A stretch of 64,000 bases of DNA, from assembly GCF_932294415.1 (NCBI RefSeq), contig NC_065538.1:78381834-78445833 (forward strand), given 5' to 3'. The notes below the pieces were generated by a model, which was not told the DNA's origin, searched no databases, and saw only the letters and a list, made by a program, of their open reading frames with translations. The stretch is from Quercus robur. Its lineage: Eukaryota > Streptophyta > Magnoliopsida > Fagales > Fagaceae. Each line of letters begins with the position of its first letter. The first letter of the stretch is position 1. The translations under genes and the position numbers were made by a program. Positions 1-12,013 of this stretch are shown one piece after another.

Positions 1-359
1 CAAAACAGGGGTGGCTCGTGGCTTGACCTCGCGGCTTGACCAAGTCGCGAGATCCAGTCGCGAGTTAACCGTATGGCCAGTTGTCCTGTTTTGTCCTGTA
101 GTGCTCCAGTTAGCATGACTGTTCATCTTCCAGCATGCTTGGCACGTGTGCTGCTTCTGGAGGCTTGCAGCCGCGAGTCACCCGCGAGTCCCAGCCGCGA
201 GTCTCTGTTTTCTTGCACACTCTTGAGCAATCTTCACTCTATCTCACTCACTACCCTTACAACAAACCCACCTAAATACAAGGTTACTAAATGCTGAATT
301 ACAAGCAAATTTGGCACGGAATAAAGCCAATTAGATGGTTGAATAAATTCAACCTTACA
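1..359 (-). mobile_element. Partial LTR, same family as the 32347-40791 element
   Basis: This stretch is the reverse complement of the first ~380 bases of the LTR at 32347-33477. It carries the same TCGCGA/CGCGG-rich array and ends with the LTR terminus (TGTAAGG on the minus strand, ending at 359). The 22-bp tandem duplication seen in the LTR at 32347 is absent. The element runs off the left edge, so it may be a solo LTR or the end of a full copy; the outer target duplication cannot be checked. It abuts pararetrovirus sequence at 360. Confidence 0.9.
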
Positions 360-1402
360 GTTACAATTAATGACCTTCAACTTGAAATCAAGGAAACTAA
401 GTTTGAGGTTAGAACCCTTAAGTAGGAATTAACCATTCTTAGGGTTGATCACAATTTCCTTGATCAAAGATTGAAATAGTTGGAAAACACTTCTCATCAA
501 GGCAATGAGGAAGGTCCCTCATTTCAAAACCATTCTGATGAAGAAGATGAATCAGTTAACCCTACAACTGATATGGAAATAGGACAGCCCAGTCAAAAGT
601 TCATAGACACCATCAGTAGGATTAACTTCCAAAAATGGCATTCCAAGGTCAGGATTGTCATTAGCAAATATTTTGAATTTGAGGTCATAGCCTTAATAGA
701 TTCAAGTGTTGTTCTCAATTGCATCCAAGAAGGAATCATTCCCTCCAAGTACTTCAAAAAGACTAGAGAAAGATTAACTTCCACAAGTGGCGGAAAAATG
801 CAGATTGAATTCAAGATCCCCAAAGCCCATGTGTGCCAGGACAACACATTCTTTAAAACCACATTTGTTCTTGTAAAGAATATGACAGATAGGGTCATCT
901 TAGGAAACCCTTTCATGTGTCTGTTGTATCCTTTCATCACAGATAGTGAAGGCATCACTACCCATCCCTTTGGCCAACCAGTCAAGTTTAAGTTTCTTAG
1001 GAGTCTAGAACCCAGAGAGATCAGTAGCCTCCAGGAAGTTTCTGTCTCCAAGACCCTTAACCTTATCAGTGCTAAAACCCAGCATCTTAAGTACCTAAAG
1101 GATGATCTGAGATACAAGAAAGTTGAGGAACAATTGACTTGTAAAAACATCCAAACAGAGGTAAAAAAGTTTGAGGAAAAACTTAAGCAGGAAGTCTGCT
1201 CTGATCTACCCACAACTTTTTGGCATAGAAAGAGACACGAGGAAGCTCTCCCATATGTCAAACATGGTCCATGCATTCCATGCATTCATCATAAACATAT
1301 TTGCTTCAAAACATTTCCTGTTTTCAATTCAAACAACCATTTCATGGAACTCTATTGGCAGGGAAAGGAGCATATGTCTAATAAGGCTACCACTAGCAAG
1401 TG
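360..1402 (+). pseudogene. Endogenous pararetrovirus fragment A (protease region)
   Basis: The sequence is closely similar, base by base, to 10822-11862 of copy B. It encodes the part of a caulimovirid-like polyprotein that follows the zinc knuckle: a coiled-coil-like Lys/Glu-rich stretch, then a retropepsin-like segment. In this copy the protease core reads ALIDSS; copy B has ALIDSG. Downstream is the conserved patch that normally leads into reverse transcriptase (CSDLP...FWHRKRH), but no RT follows. TAG stops at 423-425 and 477-479 correspond to CAG codons in copy B at 10883 and 10937. An open frame of 314 codons runs from about 480 to 1424, its last codons lying in the LTR that interrupts the copy at 1403. 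It is a dead relic, closest in domain order to petuvirus/florendovirus-type single-ORF genomes. Genus assignment is inference. Confidence 0.8.
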
Positions 1403-2435
1403 TGATAGGCCAAAAACGTATTGACCCCTTGTGATGAATTAATTGATTGATTAGCCAAGTTTATTAATTAATCAAATTAACATGCAAATGCGTGGTAGCA
1501 CAAACAAATCACCAATTAAACTAAGTGTGCAGCGGAAAATAAATTGACACGGTGATTTGTTTATGAATGGGGAAAACCAATCACAACAAAACCCCACCAG
1601 GTGATTTTAAGATCACCACTCCCGAGATTCCACTATTATCACAACAAACGATTACAAGTAAAGGAATCCTAGTACCTTATACCAACTTACAGTTGAACCT
1701 TTACCCCAATACCCAATTGGACTTGTTTTGTAGTGACAATTTCTCCTTTTGATGCATGGCTCCCAATACGTGACTAACTAATTGTGCGGAACCCAATACG
1801 CAACTTCAATCACCAACTAGAGAAGGTTGTTGGCTACAAAGTTCTTCAATTCATCCATGATGAAGGTCCAGAAGATGCTTGGTCACAAAACCCTATGGTG
1901 CACAAACACAGCAACTTCTACACAAGAACGATGAACTAGGACAAATTCTATTTCCGGTCACAATTTGCTTGAACAAACTTTGCTCAACACTTGTGCAACT
2001 TGTGTCCACTTTGATGGCCCTTAAAATAATTCTTTTATATGTCAAGGGTTGTGAGAAAAGAAAGCCCAAACACATAATCACGGATTAGAGTTAAAACAGA
2101 ATTGAAAATCTGTTTTTCATAAACCTTGATAGATAGCCATCTGTCGAGCAGCTGTCGAGCAACTGTTGAGCCACGAGGCTGGAACGGCATCTTAAGCTCA
2201 ATAGATGCTAGCTGTCGAGCTAGTTGTCAAGTTTTAATGACAAGCACTTCTTCAGCTTGTTTCTTGGACCAAATCTCATGTCTTTAACACTTGATCTTGA
2301 AACAAAGTTTCATGAAGTATTAAACACATCCAAGATCTACCTAAATACAAGTAAAGTGCGTTTTGTCAAAGGATTAGCCAATTACATAAAGTAGTGACAT
2401 ATGTTCCTAACAAGCGAATCACATGTGTCCTAACA
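1403..2435 (-). repeat. 3' LTR of element 1
   Basis: Direct repeat of 8006-9005 and of the solo LTR at 15906-16914. On the minus strand it starts TGTTAGGAC next to the polypurine tract and ends GGCCTATCA. A TATA-like ATATAAAAGA lies at 2040-2031 (minus). Upstream in U3 (about 2237-2126) is a run of short CTGTCGAG-type motifs that recurs inside the element at about 4745-5020. Confidence 0.9.
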
Positions 2436-2982
2436 ATCTCCCCCTTTAGCAATCCGTGACAAAACCACAACAAACAAATGAACATATGAGAGAAGTCATA
2501 AATCACTCAACTCATATTCACTTGTTGAGTACAATAAAATCTATCCTAACACAAACTCTTGAAAAACTTTGCAAGAAGAGAGTTTATGGCAAGTAGACTT
2601 TGATAACCTGTATTTCTGAAACACTTTAAACAAAACTCATCAAGGCATCTTTGTGTGAAACAAAAATAATAGATTGCATACAAGTAATAAGAAGCATGTG
2701 AATAAAGAGAGAAAATAAACAACACATGTAAGGGTTGGTGAAAGAAACATACATCAACATATAAAGAAGATAAATACAATGTATGTCAATAATGGTCACA
2801 AGACCCATGTACAAGAATAAATGTATCTAAAATAGAGAAAGGAAAAGATACAAATAATCCTCACTACATCCTTCAAAAATCAACACTCCCTCTAACAAAA
2901 ATGTCCTATACTAACTCTCCCCCTAAGAATAATTACTCTCATATCTAAAACTACTTCCCCTTTTTGTCACAAGTGACAAAGG
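2436..2982 (-). other. Polypurine tract and 3' untranslated region of element 1
   Basis: The minus-strand sequence AAAGGGGGAGAT (2447-2436) directly precedes the 3' LTR and is the plus-strand DNA primer site. Additional PPT-like G-rich tracts lie further inside, at about 2917-2928 and 2952-2964, the latter close behind the ORF2 stop. Nothing else coding is seen. Confidence 0.75.
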
Positions 2983-4155
2983 TCAAGTAGACATCTCATC
3001 GGTAGAGCTAGCATCTCCATCATCAGCATCATCAGAAGCATCATCGTCATCATCATCCTCGGCCTTAGAATTAGAAGTCACTAGAGGAGGTGGAGGCGAA
3101 GCCTTAGGAGCGAGGCCACCCATGATCACCTGTCGCCGCACAATACGGCCGACACGAACGTTCACCTGATACAGCTCTGTAGAGAGTGTATCAAGGCGAG
3201 CATCCATGCGCTGAAGCTGCGCCATGATGTCTCTGAGTGACACATCACTCGAAGAAGAGAAGGGAGCAGATATGGATGGAGCCGAACAAGAGGGAGGAGC
3301 TGCTGACCTAGATTGCCTCGACCTAAACTGTACCTCACTACGTTTAACGATAGCGGCGTCTATGGCACACATGAAAGTGAAATATTCAGATGCTGGAAAG
3401 GGAATAGAAGAATGGTGTATGATCCTCATGATAGTCGAAGGAAAGATAACCTTATCACGGGACGCCGAATCCCTATAAACATCTAGGATAGAAAGAATAA
3501 AGTGAGAAGGAAAATCTATGGTAAGTTGCTCAAGAAGGGACAACAAAAATTGAGCACAAGGCTCTATGATAGAGTTATAGTGAGAAAGAGGGTGAAGAAC
3601 AAAAGTCATAACCATGTTAAAAAACCAAGGACCTTTTGCAAAGTCCGAACAGTAAGTGAACTGATGCTCACCTTAATTGGAAAGGTGCTCACAAAAAGCA
3701 GATTTGAGCTCATCTTTGGACATAGTCCTCAGACGCTCATAACTAGGGTAGTTAGGAAACTCTACCCTAGGGACACGGAGCACATCGGAGACCAACTCCG
3801 GTGTAACAACAATGCGCGTACCTTGAATGCGAGTGTGAAAGAGAGGTACTGAAAAATAAAATCCATGCATGTTGGAGTAAAACTCCTGGATCAGCACGGA
3901 TGGACATGTGACCGGGACGTCACATAGTGACTCCCAACCCCGACTGTGAATGACATCGAGTAGGTCAGTATCAGCGAAGTTCGCCAAAATGACTTGGCGT
4001 TCAGAATGAATGCCTCATCGAGAAAAGTTCTCTGAGAAGGCCTTACGGGCATCCTCATCACGGAACCGAATATGTGATGGAGTAGGATCAGAGGAAGAAG
4101 ATGCCCCAAAATGAAGAGGGTTCCGGGACAGAGCAGACTTAGGTTTAAGTGCCAT
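2983..4155 (-). pseudogene. Element 1 ORF2: putative plant transposon protein-like, frameshifted
   Basis: Starting from an ATG at 4155-4153 (MALKPKSALSRNP), the reading passes through three frames. The first segment runs to about 4015; a middle segment covers 3987-3673 (contains RGWESLCDVP, FYSNMHGFYF and RVPRVEFPNY); the last segment runs from about 3615 to 2983. The fold resembles the 'putative plant transposon protein' (Transposase_32-like) family often found next to plant LTR elements; I recognise the pattern but not a biochemical role. The C-terminal part has a helical coiled-coil-like stretch (MAQLQRMDARLDTLSTELYQ) and ends in an acidic Asp/Ser-rich tail. It matches the layout of ORF2 in the element at 37673-38818. 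The ATG follows an AG acceptor at 4165-4164, implying a spliced leader. At least two frameshifts make this copy non-functional. Confidence 0.7.
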
Positions 4156-4543
4156 AGACACGACTAACATAAACGGAAAAGAGATGGAGAGAGAGAGAGA
4201 GACAATCAGAACAGTCCCAACACATTTCAAGTATAATAAGTATATTGAAAAGAGAGTACGTATGCATGAGAAATGCATGAACATGTGACAAGCAATATAA
4301 AAGGCATCATGGGCTCAGCCCAATCCAATCCTACCAGCACATAATCGATTTGCACACATCTAAATGCATGATAATACTGTTATAATGCTTATGCGATGCA
4401 ATGTATGAGCTTTTTTAAACTCATTTAAGCAAAAACCCATGAAAACTCATCAATTTTGAAAAACCTCAAAATTTTTCAAAAACTCCAAAACCTAAGTTTC
4501 AAAACATGAAATGCATGTAAATGAGAGAAAAGAAACTTACCAA

Positions 4544-4574
<31 letters not shown>

Positions 4575-5020
4575 CAACAACAACAACAACTACTACAACT
4601 AAACTTGAGAAAGCTTGAAAAACGCTTGGAAAGAGGTTTGGAGTGAGAGAGAGTGTTTTGGGAGGTGAAAGACAGATCTGTCAAGAGAGAGATGAAGAAA
4701 GTGAGAAGGAAATCGTGATTCGCGCTTAAATAGGAGCCTAGTAAATCTCAACAAATAGAGGTGTCGAGCCAAGTGTTGAGCAAAAAGGCGTCGACAGATG
4801 AAGCTGTCAAGGATCTGTCGAGGGACAAATCAACAAAAAGCTAAAAAGAAGCTCAATCGATCCTTCAACTGTCAAGAAGCTATCGAGGGTCTAGAAGAAA
4901 TCTCAATCGATCCACCTAGTTGTCGAGAAGCTATCGAGATTGCGATAAGAGGAAGTTGAAAAGCTCGATAGATAGCCAGGTGTCGAGGAGGTGTCGAGAA
5001 GCTGTCGAGATTGCTTAAAA
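4156..5020 (-). promoter_or_regulatory. Probable internal promoter, leader exon and intron of element 1 ORF2
   Basis: Minus-strand reading: a cluster of TGTCGAG/TCGACA-type motifs (about 5020-4745), a TATA-like TATTTAAG (4732-4725), a CT-rich leader, a GT donor (GTAAGT) at 4540-4539, and an AG acceptor at 4165-4164 ten bases before the ORF2 ATG. The implied intron is 377 bp. The same motif array is present in the LTR U3. A homopolymer A run lies at 4549-4574. No transcript data are available here, so promoter activity is inferred. Confidence 0.55.
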
Positions 5021-6267
5021 ATAGTTTTTCAAGAAGGGAAAAACACAGATATGAATGCAATCAAGCATGCAACTCAACCAAGGATCCAATCAACATTTTA
5101 AGTTTTAAAAATCATCTCTCAACAACAATTTTAAGCACATAGATCCCAAAAACACACACACACAACAAGTCTAACTAATTTTATATATCAAAAACGAGTC
5201 AAGATAGTTTAGTGAGCATACATTAACACATGTAAACCTTGTGATGGCCAAATCACATTGTACCTGCACATGTAACAAGAGTAGCAAAGAATATTGCGTG
5301 TTGTGTGTGAAAAACATCGCAAGATTGTATAAGTGTATACATGTTATGACGATTTGAGATTTGAGAAAATCACTTTAACCCACACACAATCATAACTGTT
5401 TGAAGGGGATTGTACATCCTATAACTCCCACATCTCCTAGAATACATGTTTGCAATCATATTTAAAGCATTTTGATTCTTTTTCCTTTTATTTTCTTTGC
5501 ATATTTTCTTTTTAAGCAAATCATTCATGGGCATATAAGAGGTAGAAAAGAAATACTCAATGATGTTAAGCTTTTGACATTGCACTTTTGCTATGCCGAA
5601 GCATACAGATGTCATTTTATGATTAGCGGGCAACAGTGGTGAGATGGTTATTTATGCCTTTCTCTTAGGATTTTCTAATCCTTCCCATCAAAAAAAGTGA
5701 TACGAGTGTTAAGTACAAGAGATTACTTAATCTTATTCATCACAAACAAGAGCCACAAAGCTCACTTGCTTAGTTGTGTAAAGAGATGCTTATCTAAGCT
5801 ACAAAAGATACAAAGTTTAGAAAACTTTGTTTCAATGGCCATCCAAGGTACACAAGTACCAATGTACACAAAACACATACTGTTTTTGTATTTTTTTTTT
5901 TCAATTTTATTACTATTATTTTTATATCAAAAACAAAACTGAAAACAAACAAAAACATGTTAAACAAAGCAAAGCATAAAAACTAGACTGACTTAAAATA
6001 AAAGCAAAACACATAAGTTATGCAAAAAAAAAAAAAAAAAAAAAAAACACAAAGAGAGAGAAGAAAGTGATAAAATCACTTGGAGCCATTTTTCTTCCAC
6101 ACCTTGGAAGAACCTTTCCTTTGATTAAACCCTTGAACCGGCAGTGAGGGGGAAAAATTGAAACCGTTTAAGTTCGAAAGGAACATGAGGGCTTTAAAAA
6201 GATCTCCAAAGGGAGCAAGAGAGGATTGAAGTTGATTCTGGCTTCCAGATGCTATTATGTCGTTGCT
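5021..6267 (-). other. Element 1 spacer between gag and ORF2
   Basis: AT-rich sequence with an A tract at about 6025-6047 and no credible coding region. Short open frames here have no recognisable domains. It corresponds in position to the 35518-36540 spacer of element 2. Confidence 0.6.
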
Positions 6268-7933
6268 CTATTGAGTGGCTAACCACTTATAACAATTTGG
6301 CCTAGTATGACCGGTAACTCCATAATGATGACAAAGATGCTGCTTCTTTTGTTTAGGCTTTTGAGAGTTAGCCTTCTTAGCCCTAGGGTTTTTAGCTTCC
6401 TTCTTATCTTGCTTAGGGGGTGCTCCTAAGATAGATTTACCTATGTTCTCAATTTCAACATTATTACTAGGAAGAACAAAAACAGTAGTACTAGTAGAAG
6501 TAATATTAGAAGAAGAGAAACCATACCCTAAACCTGTTCGATCAGAAGTAGATTTCTGAATGCTTAGCATCTCATTAAGCTTCACACTTGAAGCCCTCTC
6601 CAATTGAGCTCTAACTTGAAACAGTTTTGCTTCAAGCTTCTTGGTATTCTCAGCGAAGAAATTGTACTCGAACCTCAGTGCTTCAATAGTCTGATTAGCC
6701 TCATCAAACCTTGTAGAAAGCTCTTTACGATCAAGTTCCACATCACTGTGCTTCTTGGTGGTCAGCCTATAAAGTTTCTTATGTTTCTTAGAAAGCTTGT
6801 ATAATTTCTCATAGGCCGTATGGATATCATCTTGATCATCCATCTTCTCGAACTTGGACTCCACTAATTCCTCTTCTTCATCCACATCTTCAACAATCCC
6901 CACATTAGGATTAATAGTGGCAATGAAGGCATCCAGGATTCTGTCATCCTCATTGTCGGAATCATCCTCAGGCTTGGTGTCACTCAAAGTAGCAGCGAGT
7001 GCCTTGCTCTTCCTAGTGCTCTTGAGATATGTAGGACACTCCTGTTTCATGTGACCGAAGCCTTGACACCCAAAGCACTTAGGTCCTGTGGGAACAGTGT
7101 ACTGACTGCCATCCCTAGCATCCTTCTTCCCCTTGTCTTGGCTTTTGAACTGAGAAGAACTGGATTGCCTACGGTCCTTGTCAAAGCCCTTCCCATTGGC
7201 ATTCTTCATGAAGTTCTTGAATTTCCTGGTGATGTAGGACTTCATCTTAGAATCTTCAATGTCTAAAGACTCATCCGTGTCACTGCTCTTGGCCTTCAAG
7301 GCCATGCTCTTACTCTTGCCTGACTTACCAATCCTCGTTAACCCTAGCTTATAAGTCTGCAGATTACCAACTAGTTCTGTCAAAGGAATCTTGTCAATGT
7401 CCTTTGATTCCTCGATTGTTGTAATCTTGGCATGGAATCTCTCAGGTAGAGATTTGAGCACCTTTCTCACAATCTTGGGTTCAGGAATGGTTTCCCCAAG
7501 ATTGAAAGCTGAGTTTACTATATCCTTGAGCTTGGCATAGAACTCATCGAACGACTCATCCTCCTCCATCTTGATTTCTTTAAAGCTTGTAGTGAGCCTC
7601 TGAAGCTTTGAACCTTTTACAGCCTTGGTTCCCTCATAGGTTGTCTGGAGAATTGTCCATGCCTCCTTAGTAGTTTCAGTAGAGGATATCTTCTTGAACT
7701 CCTCATTAGTGACTGCACTGAATAAAGCATTGAATGCTGTTGAAGTTTGCCGCCTTGATCTTGGCATCATCCCAATCGGCCGGCGCTTCCTTTAGCTTGG
7801 TCTAGCCAATCTCTACAGCTTGCCACACCTTCTTATCTAGAAACAGCAAGAAAGCTCTCATGCATACTTTCCAATATGCATAGTTAGTGCCATCAAATAA
7901 AGGAGGTATAATTAATGACTATCCTCTATCCAT
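6268..7933 (-). pseudogene. gag: Element 1 gag (copia type, two zinc knuckles), broken
   Basis: Gag is the structural protein that packages the element RNA. Translation would start at the ATG at 7933-7931 (MDRG), where the first ~55 codons match the start of the intact gag at 33547 but contain two in-frame TAG codons. A small deletion near 7740 then shifts the frame, and the remaining 500 codons are open to the stop at 6268. Visible parts are the UBN2/gag-polypeptide region (WTILQTTYEGTKAVKGSKLQ...), a CCHC knuckle CFGCQGFGHMKQEC, a Glu/Lys-rich coiled-coil-like middle, and a second knuckle-like CHHYGVTGHTRPNC whose second Cys position is Tyr. It is followed not by pol but by the ORF2 unit. 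Confidence 0.85.
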
Positions 7934-7991
7934 GACAAACAGGGGTCAATGGATCACATAGTAAAGATTAAACCCTAATCAGAATGTGCCT

Positions 7992-8003
7992 GCTCTGATA
8001 TCA
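7992..8003 (-). other. Primer binding site of element 1
   Basis: The minus strand reads TGATATCAGAGC two bases inside the 5' LTR (8006-9005). It matches the 3' end of initiator tRNA-Met with one change from the usual TGGTATCAGAGC. This orients the element on the minus strand. Confidence 0.85.
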
Positions 8004-8005
8004 CT

Positions 8006-9005
8006 TGATAGGCCAAATGTGATGAATTAACTGATTAATTAGCCAAGTTTATCAATTAATCAAATTAACATGCAAACGCATGGTAGCACAAACAAATCAC
8101 CAATTAAACTAAGTGTGCAGTGGAAAATAAATTGACACGGTGATTTGTTTACGAATGGGGAAAACCAATCACGGCAAAAACCCCACCAGGTGATTTTAAG
8201 GTTACCACTCTCGAAATTCCACTATTATCACAACAAGCAGTTACAAGTAAAGGAATCCCAGTACCTTATACCAACCTACAGTTGAACCCTTACCCCAATA
8301 CCCAATTGGACTTGTTCTATAGTGACAATTTCTCCTTTTGATGCACAGTACGTGACTAACCAATTGCATGGATCCCAGTACATAACTTCAATCACCAACT
8401 AGAGAAGGTTGTTGGCTACAAAGTTCTTCAGTTCATCCACGATGAAGATCCAAAAGATGCTTGGTCACAAAACCCTAAGGCACACAAACACAGTAACTTC
8501 TACACAAGAACGATGAACTAAGGCAAATTCTGTCTCCGGTCACAATTTGCTTGAACAAACTTTGCTTAACACTTGTGCAAACCTGTGTCCACTTTGACGG
8601 CCCTTAAAATAATCCTTTTATATGTCTAGGGTTTTGAGAAAAGAAAGCCCAAACACATAATCACGGATTAGAGTTAAAACATGACTGAAAATCTGTTTTT
8701 CATAAACCTCGACAAATAGCCATATGTCGAGCAGCTGTCGAGCAACTGTCGAGCCACAGGGCTGGAACAACATCTTAAGCTTAATAGATGCTAGTTGTTA
8801 AGCTTTAATGATAGGCACTTCTTCAGCTTGTTTCTTGGACAGACTCGCATGTCTTTAACACTTGATCTTGAAACAAAGTTTCTTGAAGTATTAAACATAT
8901 CCTAGATCTACCCAAATACAGTAAAATGCGTTTTGTCAAAGGATTAGTCAATTACATAAAGTAGTGACATATGTTCCTAACAAGTGAATCATATATGTCG
9001 TAACA
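8006..9005 (-). repeat. 5' LTR of element 1
   Basis: Direct repeat of 1403-2435 with scattered substitutions and a small deletion in the CTGTCGAG motif region. It is followed at 9006 by ATCTCCCC, the polypurine-tract sequence that normally lies inside an element beside a 3' LTR. The LTR therefore seems shared between two element copies, one of which has been deleted up to the pararetrovirus at ~9012. Confidence 0.88.
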
Positions 9006-12000
9006 ATCTCCCCCTACATGTTATAGGAAAACAGCTCGATAGGGTGGAAGAAAGGGTTGAAAACAAGGTTATCCTCCAGCCAGGAAACCAAGCCAAACCT
9101 AACCCAACTTTGGAGAAACCCCAAGTCAAGCTACCCACAACTAGGCAAACCAGCCTTAGGTCTAAGGACAAAACAACCTTAGAAATTGTTATCCAGAAGC
9201 TTGAAGAACTTGTGAAGAAGGAACCAGTCACCCCTTCACCTAGTAAAGACCCAAAGCTTAGCGTCCTAGACGTCCACATAGCCTCTAGTAGTTCTAGCAA
9301 AACCTCCCCAAACAATGAAAAGGAGATAAAACATCTAGAAAACTAATTTCGAGGTTTAGAGGTGAAAAGGCTTCACCAACCAACCCCGACCAACTTTATC
9401 AAGAATTCGTATACTAGACCAGCACCCCCTGACCTCTAGTTCAAGGAAAGGAATGTTAGCAACCAATTCTCTATATCATCTGGTAAACTCTATGAATGGA
9501 ACATAGATGGTTTATTAGAACAAGAAATTCTAAACAAGATTCAGCATATGACTATGGTGGCTAATAACTACCTAAATGAGAGTTGTCCCCATACAAAAGT
9601 CATAGAGCTCATAACCTTAGGATTTACAGGAAAACTTTTGCAACAGTGGAACAACTGCCTAACAGAAGAAGCTAGAGAAGACATCAAGAACGCAATCCAA
9701 AAAGATGAGGAAGGAACCCCAATCTTTAATGAGCACATAGGAAGAGGAATTCCTAATGGAGTCAACACCTTGATATATACGATCATGAAACACTTCGTAG
9801 GAAAACCTAGCAATATCACATCTAGGATTTACGATTAGTTGATTAACCTTGGATGCAAGACCCTTGGCGACTATCGATGGTATGAAGATGTCTTTACCAC
9901 TAGAGTTATGCATAGAAGCGATTATAACTCTCCATTTTGGAAGGAGAAGTTCATCAATGGCTTACCCAGACTTTTTGGTGAAAAGGTCAAAGAAACCCTT
10001 AGCACCCCTTTAGGAGTCATAGATTATGACAACCAAACCTATGGAGATATCTCTAGCACAATCCGCAGTGAAGGAATGAAAATGTGCACATATCTGAAGA
10101 TTCAAAGCCAGGCTAGCAAGAGTAAAGCCAAGTAAGAAGTAGGAAACTTTTGTACACAATATGGTTTACCTCCCGTAGCCCTATCCAAGGGGAAATCCAA
10201 ATACAGAGAGAAAGGTTCCTTTGAGAAATTCCATAGGAGAAGAACTACATCCAAGTATTATAGAAAGAAAAAATCCAGCCACTTCAAAGAGAATGATTTC
10301 TATAAGAAAGGATGGAAATCCACACCAAACGCATCAGGAAAATGCTTCAACTGTGGAAAGAGAGGTCATTTCAGAAAAGAATGTAGAAATAAGGCCAAAT
10401 CCCTTATTAACATCTTAGTTAGTGACCAAACCAGCAAGGATAAGATCTTCAAACTCTTAGAACTTGACCACTTGGAAAGTGAGTCTCCTAGTAGTTCTAG
10501 TGACTAGGAGATCCACCAGTTATACTAGTCATCTTCTGAACCCGCTAGAGCCTCCTCTAGTTCCTCTAGTGACCTAGATGTTGGTATGGCATGCAAGGAT
10601 AGTTGTTGTAGGAACAAGACTATCAATGTTCTTAGCAAGCAAGAAGAGCTTATCCTAGATCTCATAGAACAAATCGAGGATCTTGTTGTAAAAGCCCAGA
10701 AGCTTAGCAAATTCCATGAAACCTTAGTTAGGGAAACCAGTAAACCCGAACCAAGGAATCAGGAACCCAAGGTTGACCAAGAAAAGATTCACAATAGGTT
10801 TACCAAGTCCAAGAAGGAAGTTACAGTCAACGACCTTCAACATGAAATCAAGAAAACCAAGTTTGAGGTTAGAACCCTTAAGCAGGAATTAACCATTCTT
10901 AGGATTGATCACAATTTCCTTGATCAAAGATTGAAACAGTTGGAAAACACTTCTCATCAAGGCAATGAGGAAGGTCCCTCATTTCAGAACCCTTCTGATG
11001 ATGAAGATGAATCAATTAACCCTACAGCTGATATGGAAATAGAACAGCCTTGTCAAAAGTTCCTAGACACCATCAGTAGGATTAACTTCCAGAAATGGCA
11101 TTCCAAGGTCAAGAATGTCATTAGCAAAGATTTTGAATTTGAAGTCATAGCCTTAATAGATTCAGGTGCTGATCTCAACTACATCTAAGAAGGAATCATT
11201 CCCTCCAAGTACTTCAAAATGACTAGGGAAAGATTAACTTCTGCAAGTGGCGGAAAAATGCAAATTGAATTCAAGATTCCCAAAGCCCATGTGTGCCAGG
11301 ACAACACATGCTTTAAAACCACATTTGTCCTTGTTAAGAATATGACAGATAAGGTCATCTTAGGAAACCCTTTCATGTGTCTGTTGTATCCTTTCATCAC
11401 AGATAATGAAGGCATCACTACCCATCCCTTTGGCCAGCCTGTCAAGTTTAAGTTTCTTAGGAGTTTGGAACCCAGAGAAATTAGTAGTCTCCAGGAAGTT
11501 TCTGTCTCCAAGACCCTTAACCTTATCAGTGCTAAAACCCAGCATCTTAAGTAACTAAAGAATGATCTGAGGTACAAGAAAGTTGAGGAACAACTAACTT
11601 GTAAAAACATCCAAATAGAGATCAGAAAGTTTGAGGAAAAAATTAAGCAGGAAGTCTGCTCTGATCTACCCACTGCTTTTTAGCATAGAAAGAGACACGA
11701 GGAAGCTCTCCCATTTGTCAAACATGGTCCATGCATTCCATGCATTCATCATAAACATATTTGCTTCAAATCATTTCATGTTTTCAATTCAAACAACCGT
11801 TTCATGGAACTCTATTGGCAGGGAAAGGAGCATATGTCTAATAAGGCTACCACTAGGAAGTGGAAAATGACTTCTTTAGTGGAGAAGACGAACAAGCGAA
11901 AAGCACCTGCACAGGGCCATTCTCAAGACAAAAGACTTCCAGCAGGACAGTCTTTTGTAATCCATAAAGGTGCATCCTCAAGGAGAAATCCAAGAGGGTC

Positions 12001-12013
12001 AATATCCCTTTAG
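9006..12013 (+). pseudogene. Endogenous pararetrovirus copy B: capsid, zinc knuckle and protease polyprotein
   Basis: One reading frame runs from ~9012 to 12013 with no frameshift but with nonsense codons at 9344, 9437, 9836, 10133, 10505, 10526, 11186, 11552 and 11681, then the stop at 12011. In order it shows a Lys/Pro/Ser-rich linker, a capsid-like domain (~9470-10140), a basic stretch, a CCHC knuckle CFNCGKRGHFRKEC (~10343-10384), a Ser-rich acidic tail, a coiled-coil-like region and a retropepsin core ALIDSGADLNYI (~11150-11185). After the patch CSDLP the sequence turns into unrelated residues: RT and RNase H are missing, exactly as in fragment A. The domain order fits a caulimovirid with a single long ORF. 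It is inactive, with many stops explained by C-to-T change. Bases 9006-9013 are the leftover polypurine-tract sequence. Confidence 0.8.

Larger units (their letters stand above)
1403..9005 (-). mobile_element. LTR retrotransposon 1: copia-type gag plus ORF2, no pol
   Basis: The element is delimited by two direct ~1.0-kb LTRs (1403-2435 and 8006-9005), both TG...CA in minus-strand reading. Minus-strand order is 5' LTR, PBS (8003-7992), gag (7933-6268), a motif array with a TATA-like box, leader exon and intron, ORF2 (4155-2983), polypurine tract, 3' LTR. No integrase, reverse transcriptase or RNase H is seen anywhere in the 5.6-kb interior, so it must move, if at all, with proteins supplied in trans. 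The outer flanks do not form a target duplication (aagtg against atctc). The right flank instead begins with the polypurine-tract sequence that belongs inside an element, which suggests inter-element recombination. Confidence 0.88.

Noticed and set aside
593..1285. Long minus-strand open frame
   Set aside because: Shadow of the pararetrovirus frame on the plus strand; the same shadow appears over copy B at 11185-11673 and has no recognisable domain.
3224..3852. Plus-strand open frames
   Set aside because: They overlap ORF2 of element 1 on the minus strand and have no domain; antisense shadows.
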